Shown here piece by piece: positions 1-5,730 of a stretch of DNA of 5,730 bases. The notes beneath the pieces were generated by a model. The model was not told the origin of the DNA. It worked only from the letters and a program-made list of their open reading frames with translations, and did not search any database. How positions within the stretch are numbered: position 1 is the first letter of the stretch; every line of letters starts with the position of its first letter. Position numbers and translations under genes: made by a program. The stretch spans positions 1 to 5,730 of the forward strand of contig CALMLJ010000591.1 of assembly GCA_937868025.1 (NCBI GenBank), given 5' to 3'. Origin of the DNA: an uncultured Acidimicrobiaceae bacterium. Its GTDB lineage: Bacteria; Actinomycetota; Acidimicrobiia; Acidimicrobiales; Microtrichaceae.

Positions 1-8
1 GTCCTCGA

Positions 9-959
9 TCAGGACGAGGTCTCGCGGGTCCAGTCGATGACGGCCTTCGTGCCCTCGTCGAGGGTGGTCCACGACTCCCAGCCGAGGTGGATCTTGGCCT
101 TCGCAGCGCTGAGGGCGATCCGGTTGAGCTCGCCGGCGCGGGCGGGAGCGATGACCGCCGGCTCGGTCACGCCCGCGGCCGCAGCCATGGACGTGTACAG
201 CTCGTTGACCGACACCTCGACGCCCGTGCCGATGTTGAACAGCAGGCCACCGCCACGGGTGGCGGCGCGAACGAACGCGTCGACCACGTCGTCGACGAAC
301 ACGAAGTCGCGGGTCTGCTGACCATCACCGAAGATCGTGCAGGGCTCCCCGGCGAGGAGCCGACCGGCGAAGATCGACACCACACCGGCTTCGCCGTGGG
401 GATCCTGGCGGGGCCCGTAGACGTTGCCCAGGGCGAGCGACGTGAACTCGAGATCGTGCAGGAGCCGGTACGCCGTGAGGTAGTCGGTGAACACCCGCTT
501 GGTGATGCCGTACGGCGACTCCGGACGCAGCGGGTGGGTCTCCTCGACCGGCAGGCTCGACACGTCGGGCTCGCCGTAGATCGTGCCGCCGCTGGAGGCG
601 AACACGATCTTGTCGGCACCGGCGCGCCGCGTGCCCTCGAGAACGTTCAGGGCCCCGATGACGTTGATCGACGCATCGAGCACCGGGTCGGCGACCGAGA
701 CCCGCACGTCGGCCTGGGCGGCGAGGTGGAACACGACGTCGGGTGAGCGCCGCTCGATCAGATCGACCACACCCGGCTCCCGGATGTCGATCTGGTGGAA
801 CGTGACATCGTGGTCGCGGTTGGCGCGGGCGTCGGCGAGATTGGCCAACTTGCCCGAGGACAGGTTGTCGATGACGTCGACAGCGTGGCCCTCGGCGAGC
901 AACCGATCGACCAACGTCGAACCGATGAAGCCTGCCCCGCCGGTCACGAGTGCTCGCAT
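9..959 (-). CDS. NAD-dependent sugar-nucleotide epimerase, UDP-glucose 4-epimerase-like (SDR family)
   Basis: This is a 316-residue extended short-chain dehydrogenase of normal length for GalE-like enzymes. Seen: the Rossmann NAD-binding motif TGGAGFIGS at residues 6-14, HLAAQADVRVSV at 78-89, the SSGGTIYGE segment at 122-130 carrying the Ser/Thr of the active site, the catalytic YxxxK pair as Y150 and K154, N179 in the GNVYGPRQDP segment, and GDGxxTRDFVFVDDVV at 211-226. Family knowledge: such enzymes oxidise and re-reduce a UDP-hexose at C4 in the cytoplasm, interconverting UDP-glucose and UDP-galactose or N-acetyl or uronate forms. The exact substrate cannot be read from the sequence, and a related dehydratase or epimerase role is possible. 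The ATG start at 959 is supported by a purine-rich ribosome site six bases upstream. It is the last gene of the cluster inside the window, 60 nt after the nucleotidyltransferase. The stop lies only eight bases from the window edge, so what follows is unknown. Confidence 0.93.
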   Translation of the reverse strand: MRALVTGGAGFIGSTLVDRLLAEGHAVDVIDNLSSGKLANLADARANRDHDVTFHQIDIREPGVVDLIERRSPDVVFHLAAQADVRVSVADPVLDASINVIGALNVLEGTRRAGADKIVFASSGGTIYGEPDVSSLPVEETHPLRPESPYGITKRVFTDYLTAYRLLHDLEFTSLALGNVYGPRQDPHGEAGVVSIFAGRLLAGEPCTIFGDGQQTRDFVFVDDVVDAFVRAATRGGGLLFNIGTGVEVSVNELYTSMAAAAGVTEPAVIAPARAGELNRIALSAAKAKIHLGWESWTTLDEGTKAVIDWTRETSS

Positions 960-965
960 GTCAAT

Positions 966-972
966 CCCTTTC
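966..972 (-). promoter_or_regulatory. Ribosome binding site of the epimerase gene
   Basis: Read on the minus strand the site is GAAAGGG, followed by a six-base spacer and the ATG ending at 957. Its match to the 3' end of 16S rRNA and its spacing fix the epimerase start. The rest of the 60-nt gap to the nucleotidyltransferase shows no clear promoter or terminator. Confidence 0.65.
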
Positions 973-1019
973 GTCGGCGGACGGACTCCCCGCCCGGCTC
1001 CGCCCTGATCGTGCTGGCG

Positions 1020-2030
1020 TCATTGCCAGGTGGACGGATCCGGCGACGTCGCGCCGGTCAGTTCGGTGTCGGCGGCGAGCACCACGTCGTGGCCCACCAC
1101 GCTGCCGGCGGTCACGGCGCTGCGGTCACCGATCTGGGCTGATCGGCCGATGATCGAGCCCGAGACCACAACGCCCGCCCCCAGGTGTGCCCCGGCCATG
1201 ACCATCGAGTCGGCCACGACGGCATCGGGTCCGACGACGGCGCCCTCGCCGATGACGGACCGTGTGATCGTCGCCGTCTCGTCGATCTGCGCCGCGGGGT
1301 CGACAGCGCGTTCCTCGGCCCGGGAACCGTCGATCAGGTCGAGGTTGGCCTGCAGGTAGGCCGCTGGGGTGCCGGCGTCGATCCAGTAGTCGTCGGTCGA
1401 CACGGCGAAGAGCGTGCCGGCGGCGGCAAGGGCCGGGAACGTCTCGCGCTCGACGGACACCTTGCGGCCGTCGGCGATGCGGTCGATGACCGACGGCTCC
1501 ATCACGTAGGTACCGGCGTTGATCAGGTTGGTCGGCTCGGTGCCCGGCGCCGGCTTCTCGACGAACTCGAGCACCCGCCCGGCGTCATCGGTGGCCACGA
1601 CGCCGAACCGCGACGGATCGTCGACGGCGATCAGGTGGAGCGTGGCCTCGGCCCCGAGGCGACGATGTTCGTCGACGAGCCAGGCGTAGTCGAGATCGGT
1701 CAGCACGTCGCCGTTGACGACGATGAACGTGTCGTCGACCCCGGCGTGGGTGGCGGCGAAGCGGATGGCGCCGGCCGTGTCGAGCGGTTCGGACTCGATC
1801 GCGTAGTGCAGCGCGACACCGGCACACGTGCCATCGGGGAAGGCCTCGACGAACCGGTCGGGGCGGAACCCGAGCGACACCACGGCCTCGTCGACGCCGC
1901 AGGCCCCGAGGCGGGCGATGACGCGCTCGAACATCGTCACGTCGACGACGGGCAGCATCTGCTTCGGCGTATCGAGCGTGAGCGGTCGGAGGCGGGTGCC
2001 GAAGCCCCCGACCAGCACGACGGCGCGCAC
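1020..2030 (-). CDS. Sugar-1-phosphate nucleotidyltransferase, probable mannose-1-phosphate guanylyltransferase
   Basis: The 336-residue protein joins a cytoplasmic nucleotidyltransferase domain (about 1-235) to a left-handed beta-helix tail (about 248-325). Seen: the nucleotide-binding loop GGFGTRLRPLT at 8-18, PKQMLPV at 22-28 with the phosphate-contacting Lys23, LDTAGAIR at 83-90, the metal-binding VVNGDVLTDLD at 104-114, FVEKP at 156-160, NAGTYVMEP at 171-179, SVERETFPAL at 192-201 and YWIDAGTP at 215-222, then Ile/Val-rich hexapeptide repeats. From memory, the stretch around 169-201 closely resembles mycobacterial GDP-mannose pyrophosphorylase, so mannose-1-phosphate plus GTP is the favoured reaction. 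A UDP- or dTDP-glucose pyrophosphorylase cannot be excluded. The start is GTG, two bases after the stop of the anchored-protein gene and behind a good ribosome site. The C-terminal helix domain is shorter than in the mycobacterial enzyme as I recall it. Confidence 0.92.
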   Translation of the reverse strand: MRAVVLVGGFGTRLRPLTLDTPKQMLPVVDVTMFERVIARLGACGVDEAVVSLGFRPDRFVEAFPDGTCAGVALHYAIESEPLDTAGAIRFAATHAGVDDTFIVVNGDVLTDLDYAWLVDEHRRLGAEATLHLIAVDDPSRFGVVATDDAGRVLEFVEKPAPGTEPTNLINAGTYVMEPSVIDRIADGRKVSVERETFPALAAAGTLFAVSTDDYWIDAGTPAAYLQANLDLIDGSRAEERAVDPAAQIDETATITRSVIGEGAVVGPDAVVADSMVMAGAHLGAGVVVSGSIIGRSAQIGDRSAVTAGSVVGHDVVLAADTELTGATSPDPSTWQ

Positions 2031-2032
2031 GC

Positions 2033-2833
2033 TCAGCCCTTCGCGGTCGTGGTCGTCGCCTTCGGGGCCGTCGTGGTCGGTGCCACGGTCGTCTCCGCCG
2101 GGGCGGCGGTGGTCTCGGGCGCGACCGTGGTCTCGCCGGGGACGGTGGTCGCCGGTGCCGACGTCGTGGCCGGGACCGACGCCTCGGGATCAGCGAGGTT
2201 CGAGACCGAACCGGGAAGGTCGATCTGGTCGGTCGACTCGGGGACGAGCGCCAAGGCGTACGCGCCCTTGTCCTCATCGATGCGGACGTCGCCGAAATCG
2301 TCGGTGATGACCTCGGGCTTGGTCTTGTCGGACGCCTGCGGCGGCCACACGAACAACTTCACCACGGTCTTGTCGGTCTTCTTCTTGCCGACGCCGCACT
2401 CGTCACCGGCCTCGTACTTCGTGCCGTCGGCGGTGGTGATTCCCTCGGTGGTCACCTTCAACCCGATCGACGAGAAGAACTTGCCGAGCGTGGCGTTGTC
2501 GCCTGCGGTCGCGTCGGAGAACGGGAACACGTCGATGAGGCCGTTGCCCCGCGTCGAGATGTCGTACGACTCGGCGGGCGCCGGCGGGTTGGCCTGGTAG
2601 GAGTCGCAGATGTAGAGGCCGTACGCCTCGTACCACTTGTCCTGGTTGGCGCGGGGGCGGTCGCCGTCGACGTTGATTCGGGCGTCGCGGGCGAACCACA
2701 CGAGCACGAGCCCGACGACGATGATCGCGACGACGGCGGCGGGGAACCCGAGCGGTCGGCGCTGGCCGACCCGGCGCGTCACACCGGATTGCTGGACGCG
2801 CTGGATCTTCTTGGACGTGGAAGGCGTAGCCAT
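2033..2833 (-). CDS. Membrane-anchored extracytoplasmic protein of unknown function with Thr/Pro/Ala-rich tail
   Basis: I do not recognise a named family for this 266-residue protein. Seen: a basic, Ser/Lys/Arg-rich N-terminus (1-27), one hydrophobic segment (about 28-47, FPAAVVAIIVVGLVLVWFA) without a lipobox, then a globular part (about 63-205). The positive-inside pattern predicts a cytoplasmic N-terminus and an exported C-terminal part. The globular part contains KWYEAYGLYICDSYQ near 66-80, GNGLIDVFPF at 96-105 and an acidic stretch near 177-189. The only two cysteines, C76 and C146, both lie outside the membrane and could form a disulfide. Residues 221-266 are a low-complexity tail with Thr-Thr steps about every six residues, like actinobacterial wall-spanning or O-mannosylated linkers. 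The ATG at 2833 is chosen because the TM segment follows it and the upstream open frame is compositionally unlike protein. No clear ribosome site precedes it. It sits between glycosyltransferase and nucleotidyltransferase genes, so a role in surface glycan handling is only an inference. Confidence 0.8.
   Translation of the reverse strand: MATPSTSKKIQRVQQSGVTRRVGQRRPLGFPAAVVAIIVVGLVLVWFARDARINVDGDRPRANQDKWYEAYGLYICDSYQANPPAPAESYDISTRGNGLIDVFPFSDATAGDNATLGKFFSSIGLKVTTEGITTADGTKYEAGDECGVGKKKTDKTVVKLFVWPPQASDKTKPEVITDDFGDVRIDEDKGAYALALVPESTDQIDLPGSVSNLADPEASVPATTSAPATTVPGETTVAPETTAAPAETTVAPTTTAPKATTTTAKG
2036..2167 (-). repeat. Degenerate 18-bp tandem repeat coding for the Thr/Pro/Ala tail
   Basis: This stretch encodes residues 223-266 of the anchored protein. 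Thr-Thr pairs start at residues 223, 229, 235, 241, 248, 253 and 260, giving spacings of 6, 6, 6, 7, 5 and 7. At DNA level the plus strand shows units of 18 bp beginning GTGGTCTCG at 2109, GTGGTCTCG at 2127 and GTGGTCGCC at 2145. The nucleotide similarity beyond codon periodicity suggests growth by slippage or unequal exchange. Confidence 0.75.
2037..2042 (-). promoter_or_regulatory. Ribosome binding site of the nucleotidyltransferase gene
   Basis: The minus strand reads GAAGGG, then six bases, then the GTG start at 2030. The site lies inside the last codons of the anchored-protein gene, so translation of the two genes is probably coupled. It supports the GTG start. Confidence 0.65.
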
Positions 2834-2891
2834 AGCGGGACCACGGTAGCCGACGGACACGTCGACTCGTGAACCAGGAAGCAGCAGGCGA
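2834..2891 (-). promoter_or_regulatory. 58-nt gap with a weak candidate promoter for the anchored-protein gene
   Basis: The gap has no recognisable ribosome site before the ATG. A TANNNT-type -10 element, TACCGT on the minus strand at 2848-2843, ends nine bases before the ATG, and a poor -35-like TTCACG lies at 2873-2868 with a long 19-nt spacer. Transcripts of actinobacteria are often leaderless or nearly so, which would explain the missing ribosome site. The match is weak and could be chance. No terminator hairpin is visible. Confidence 0.2.
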
Positions 2892-4121
2892 TCAGCGAGC
2901 CAACAGCTCGTCGAACAACGCCTCGTACGACTCGGCGACGGCTTCGGGCGATGCCCACGCCTCGACCCATCGACGCCCGTTCGCGCCGAGGCGCTCGCGT
3001 TCGGCGGCGTCGTCGAGCAGCGGCTGCAGGGCGGCGCAGAAGGCGTCGACATCCTCAGGCGGCACGGCCACACCGCCGTCGGCGGCGGCCAACGAGCGGG
3101 CGACCTCGGTGCCGTCGTCGACCGACGCCACACAGGGGCGACCCGACGCCAGGATCGAGTACATCTTCGACGGGACGCTCGACCGGGCGAGCCCGCGGCG
3201 GAGGAGCACCGTGTGGATGTCTCCGGCGGCCAGCACCTCCGACAGGCGTTCCTTCGGCTGGAGCCCGACGAAGATGATGTTGTCCAACCCCTCCGCCGAC
3301 TCGACCACCGCGGCCCGCCCCGAGCCCGAACCGTTGACGACGAACACCACATCGTCACGGTCCGCGAATCGCCGGGCGGCGCCCACCATCAGTTCGACCG
3401 ATTGCGAGTAGCCGATGTTGCCGGCGTACATCACCACGGTCCGGTCACCGAGACCGAGCTCGTCGCGATACGCGTTGGCACGCGACGCGGGACGGATGCG
3501 CTCGGTGTCGACGAAGTTCGGAATGACCCGGACCCGTTCCGGACGGTGGCCGGCGAGCTTCCCGGCGAGGTTCAGCCGGAGGTCCTCGCTGAGCACCGTC
3601 ACCGCGTCGGAGCGGCGGTACAGGAACCGCTCGAGCCACCGCGCCGCCTTGATGACGGTGGGGTTCTTGATGGCCCCGACCTCGATGGCGACGTCGGGGA
3701 ACACGTCCTGGATGTTGAAGACCATGGGCACCCGCCAGCGACGGGCGGCCAGCCAGCCGGCGATCCCGAGGATCAGCGGCGGCGACATGACCAGGACGGC
3801 ATCGGGCTTCAGTCCCGGCCGGAGGGAGACGGCCGTCGCCACACCGGTGAAGCCCCCGAACGCGAGGGCGCGGGCCGGAATGTTCGACTTGTCGGTCGGG
3901 AACGGGTGGAGGCGGGTGATCGCCCCCCAGGGCGTGTCGGCCGTCTGGACCAGCCGGTGGTCCCACCCCTCGTCGATGCGGTGGTGCCGGTACCAGGGCA
4001 GTGCCGTGACGATGTGGAGTCGATGACCCCGAGCGGCGAGCGCCTCCACGATCGAGGTCATGACCTCGCCCGTGGGGGCGACGTCGGGGGCGTAGTGGGG
4101 ACAGATGACGAGAAGATTCAC
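2892..4121 (-). CDS. Glycosyltransferase, GT4 type, WbuB-like
   Basis: This 409-residue GT-B enzyme has an N-terminal acceptor domain (about 1-200) and a C-terminal nucleotide-sugar domain (about 201-390). Seen: HYAPDVAPTGEVMTSI at 9-24 with the glycine-bearing loop, VMSPPLILG at 111-119, FNIQDVFPDVA at 135-145, VIPNFVDTERIRP at 199-211, MYAGNIGYSQSVE at 231-243, and VPSKMYSILASGRP at 316-329 followed by DDGTEVA. These are hallmarks of WbuB-like transferases, which add deoxy-amino sugars in O-antigen synthesis; the sugar used here is unknown. The first glutamate of the usual GT4 ExxxxxxxE motif is replaced by PSK, which I believe is usual in this subfamily. The start is GTG at 4121, giving a GTGA overlap with the stop of the upstream gene; the protein then begins directly with the first beta strand NLLVICPHY. 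The ribosome site is weak (GGAA), so translation probably depends on coupling. Confidence 0.92.
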   Translation of the reverse strand: MNLLVICPHYAPDVAPTGEVMTSIVEALAARGHRLHIVTALPWYRHHRIDEGWDHRLVQTADTPWGAITRLHPFPTDKSNIPARALAFGGFTGVATAVSLRPGLKPDAVLVMSPPLILGIAGWLAARRWRVPMVFNIQDVFPDVAIEVGAIKNPTVIKAARWLERFLYRRSDAVTVLSEDLRLNLAGKLAGHRPERVRVIPNFVDTERIRPASRANAYRDELGLGDRTVVMYAGNIGYSQSVELMVGAARRFADRDDVVFVVNGSGSGRAAVVESAEGLDNIIFVGLQPKERLSEVLAAGDIHTVLLRRGLARSSVPSKMYSILASGRPCVASVDDGTEVARSLAAADGGVAVPPEDVDAFCAALQPLLDDAAERERLGANGRRWVEAWASPEAVAESYEALFDELLAR

Positions 4122-5296
4122 GACGGGTTCCGGACGGTTCGGGGAGGTGTCTCGTCGCCGCCGAGGCAACGAAGCCAGACATCGATCAGGGCCGTCGCAG
4201 TGCGCTCGGGCGTCCCAGATGCTGCGACGGCGAGCCCGGCGTCGACAAGTCGAGCCCGTTCGGCGGGGTCGTCGACGGCGATCCGGAGCGCAGCAGCCCA
4301 TCCCTCGACATCGTCGGGATCGACGACGAGCGCCGCACCGTCGACGACCTCGGGCAACGAGCCGGCGTCGGCGACGACAGTGGGACGACCCGCCGCGAGC
4401 GCCTCCAGGGCGGGGAGCCCGAAGCCCTCGTAGCGCGACGGCACTGCGACCGCATCCGCCTCGGCGAGCAGGACCGCGAGGTCGCCGGCCGGCACCCGAC
4501 CCAGCACGTGGACCCGGCCCGCAAGATCGGGAGCAGCGGCACGCTCGGCCACCTCGGCGTCGAGCGGGCCGGCGGCACCGGTGAGCACCAGGTCCACGGG
4601 CGCTCCACCGTCACGACCCATCGCTGCGACGGCGTCGAGCAGCACGGCGTGGTTCTTGTGGAGATAGGCAATGGCTGGGTACAGGACGAACCGACGGTCT
4701 CCCAGACCGTGACGGCGGCGCACCTCGGCGCCGGCGCCGGCTGCCGGCGCCACGACCCGAGGGACCGACCAGGGCACGACGGCGATCCGATCGGGGTCGG
4801 CCCCCAGCCCGTCGACCAGCCGACCCAGCACGAATCGGGACGGCACGGTGACGAAATCAGCCCGTCGGACCGAACTCGGCACCATCGCACCGAGATACCG
4901 GCGCTTCATGGCCGAGAAGTTGTCGGGCAGATCGAGGGGCTGGGTGTCGTGCACGGCGAGCGTCACGCGCCCTCTCGCCGTCAGCGGGATCACACCACCG
5001 GCGTGGTGCACCATGTCGACGCCGGCCCGGGCGACGAGGCGAGGGAGGTCGACGGTCTCGGCAGCGACGCGGCGCACCTTGTTGCCTCCGGCGGCGCCGA
5101 CGGGGTGGAACTCGAAGCGTTCGACGAGTGCAGGGTGGGCGTCGACGAGCGACGGCAGCCCGAAGACGACGACCTCGATGCCTGCGGCCGGGGCGAGGTC
5201 GCCGACGGCGTGGAGCGCGCGCGTCGTCGCCTCCTCGCTCCCACCGACCACACCGGGCACCAGCCAGGCCAGGTTCACGCCGACCCGGCGGGTCAC
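4118..5296 (-). CDS. Glycosyltransferase family 4-type (GT-B fold)
   Basis: This 392-residue protein is of typical length for a retaining GT4 enzyme acting at the cytoplasmic side of the membrane. Seen: an N-terminal strand and loop VGVNLAWLVPGVVGGSEE at 5-22, VHDTQPLDLP at 115-124 followed by a basic stretch (KRR 131-133) that could meet the membrane or acceptor, VTVPSRFV at 149-156, VVPWSV at 173-178, YLHKNH at 211-216 with Lys214 in the donor phosphate-contact region, and the donor-binding YEGFGLPALEALAAGRP at 289-305, where E290 and E298 form the ExxxxxxxE pair. The nearest functional analogies are mannosyl- and other hexosyltransferases of surface polysaccharide pathways; donor and acceptor cannot be told. 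GTG at 5296 is chosen as start because it forms a GTGA overlap with the preceding stop and has a GAGGT ribosome site six bases upstream. Confidence 0.92.
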   Translation of the reverse strand: MTRRVGVNLAWLVPGVVGGSEEATTRALHAVGDLAPAAGIEVVVFGLPSLVDAHPALVERFEFHPVGAAGGNKVRRVAAETVDLPRLVARAGVDMVHHAGGVIPLTARGRVTLAVHDTQPLDLPDNFSAMKRRYLGAMVPSSVRRADFVTVPSRFVLGRLVDGLGADPDRIAVVPWSVPRVVAPAAGAGAEVRRRHGLGDRRFVLYPAIAYLHKNHAVLLDAVAAMGRDGGAPVDLVLTGAAGPLDAEVAERAAAPDLAGRVHVLGRVPAGDLAVLLAEADAVAVPSRYEGFGLPALEALAAGRPTVVADAGSLPEVVDGAALVVDPDDVEGWAAALRIAVDDPAERARLVDAGLAVAASGTPERTATALIDVWLRCLGGDETPPRTVRNPS

Positions 5297-5730
5297 CCAC
5301 CGACCTCGTGATAGGCGGCCGCCATCTGCTCCGCGCACCGCTCCCACGTGAACTCGCCGGCGCGCACCAGCGCCGCCGCGCCGAGCGCCGACCGCCGCGG
5401 CTCGTCGTCGAGCAGTTCCACCAGCACCTCGGACCAGGCATCGACGTCGAGCGGAGCGATCGTGACGCCGCCATCGCCCACCACCTCCGCGACCGCGGTG
5501 CCGGCACCGGCGATCACCGGCGTGCCCTGCGCCATGGCCTCGAGCGCCGGCAGACCGAACCCCTCACGGGTGCTCGGAAAGCAGAACAGGCGGGCCTCGG
5601 CGTACAACGCCGGCAGGTCCTCGGCCGGGACGAAGCCCAGCTGGCGGACCTTGCTGCCGATCCCCTCGATGTGGCCCTCGAGCTGCTCGTGCCAGCCCAC
5701 CGGGCCCACCAGGACGAGGTCGACGTCGGT
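5293..5730 (-). CDS. Glycosyltransferase family 4-type, 3' part only (5' end outside window)
   Basis: The visible 145 codons are the C-terminal donor-binding half of a GT4 transferase; the N-terminal half lies beyond the right edge. Seen (numbering from the edge): the strand DLVLVGPVGWHEQL at 4-17, VRQLGFVPAEDLPALYAEA at 28-46, and STREGFGLPALEAMAQGTPVIA at 53-74, with E56 and E64 as the ExxxxxxxE pair. AEVVGDGGV at 81-89 and a C-terminal helix with FTWERCAEQMAAAY at 127-140 follow. The WGP/VGP-type strand and FTWE ending recall mannosyltransferases that build polysaccharides, but donor specificity is open. The frame continues open to the last base, so the GTG at 5709 is internal and not the start. 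Its stop codon overlaps the GTG of the next gene. It shares the EGFGLPALEA core with its neighbour, so the two could be old duplicates. Confidence 0.92.
   Translation of the reverse strand, partial: TDVDLVLVGPVGWHEQLEGHIEGIGSKVRQLGFVPAEDLPALYAEARLFCFPSTREGFGLPALEAMAQGTPVIAGAGTAVAEVVGDGGVTIAPLDVDAWSEVLVELLDDEPRRSALGAAALVRAGEFTWERCAEQMAAAYHEVGG
5303..5307 (-). promoter_or_regulatory. Ribosome binding site of the second glycosyltransferase gene
   Basis: GAGGT on the minus strand, with a six-base spacer to the GTG at 5296, lies within the last codons of the upstream glycosyltransferase gene. It supports the GTG at the GTGA overlap over the ATG at 5347, which would create a 55-nt overlap. Confidence 0.65.

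Noticed and set aside
959..964. Perfect TTGACA on the minus strand overlapping the epimerase start codon
   Set aside because: No -10 element lies at the right distance downstream inside the gene, so it is taken as chance.
976..1004. Inverted repeat (GGCGGA and TCCGCC) in the gap before the epimerase, considered as terminator or operator
   Set aside because: It has only six paired bases with a 17-nt loop and no T-run. It is easily found by chance in GC-rich DNA.
1185..2600. A 471-codon open frame on the plus strand antisense to the nucleotidyltransferase and anchored-protein genes
   Set aside because: It is rich in Val, Gly, Asp and Arg without any domain pattern, and spans two well-supported genes and their junction. 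Long antisense frames are expected in high-GC codon-biased DNA.
2834..3358. A 175-codon N-terminal extension of the anchored protein in the same frame
   Set aside because: It overlaps the WbuB-like gene out of frame and is dominated by Ser, Arg and Pro. The ATG at 2833 gives a normal basic N-terminus followed by a TM segment.
3213..4433. A 406-codon open frame on the plus strand
   Set aside because: It is antisense to the WbuB-like gene and part of its neighbour, with low-complexity Arg/Gly/Asp/Pro composition and no recognisable motif.
5297..5347. A 17-codon ATG-started extension of the second glycosyltransferase
   Set aside because: It overlaps the upstream gene by 55 nt and is Arg/Gly-rich. 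The GTG at 5296 has a ribosome site and a four-base overlap.

Overview
The window is a GC-rich (roughly two thirds G+C by eye), densely coded bacterial segment. All six supportable genes lie on the minus strand. Codon bias, frequent GTG starts, and a membrane-anchored protein with a Thr/Pro/Ala tail suggest an actinobacterium. Acidimicrobiia or a relative is my guess, not something the sequence proves. No rRNA, tRNA, mobile element, CRISPR array or convincing terminator is visible.

In transcription order (right to left) the genes are: the 3' part of a GT4-type glycosyltransferase cut by the window edge (5293-5730); a second complete GT4-type glycosyltransferase (4118-5296); a third glycosyltransferase of the WbuB-like kind (2892-4121); a single-pass membrane-anchored extracytoplasmic protein of unknown function (2033-2833); a sugar-1-phosphate nucleotidyltransferase with a left-handed beta-helix tail (1020-2030); and an NAD-dependent UDP-glucose 4-epimerase-like enzyme (9-959). 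The first two junctions are 4-nt GTGA stop/start overlaps, the fourth has a 2-nt gap, and the third and fifth have gaps of 58 and 60 nt. This layout fits one operon.

The genes fit together as a cell-surface glycan locus. The nucleotidyltransferase and epimerase would supply activated sugars (probably GDP-mannose and a UDP-hexose, inferred), and three glycosyltransferases would assemble them on a carrier at the cytoplasmic face of the membrane. The anchored protein in the middle is the least explained member. It has two cysteines, a globular extracytoplasmic part and a hexad-repeat Thr-rich tail. The enzymes belong to well-known families. I see no evidence for a wholly new system; the anchored protein and its position inside the sugar cluster are the main points of interest.
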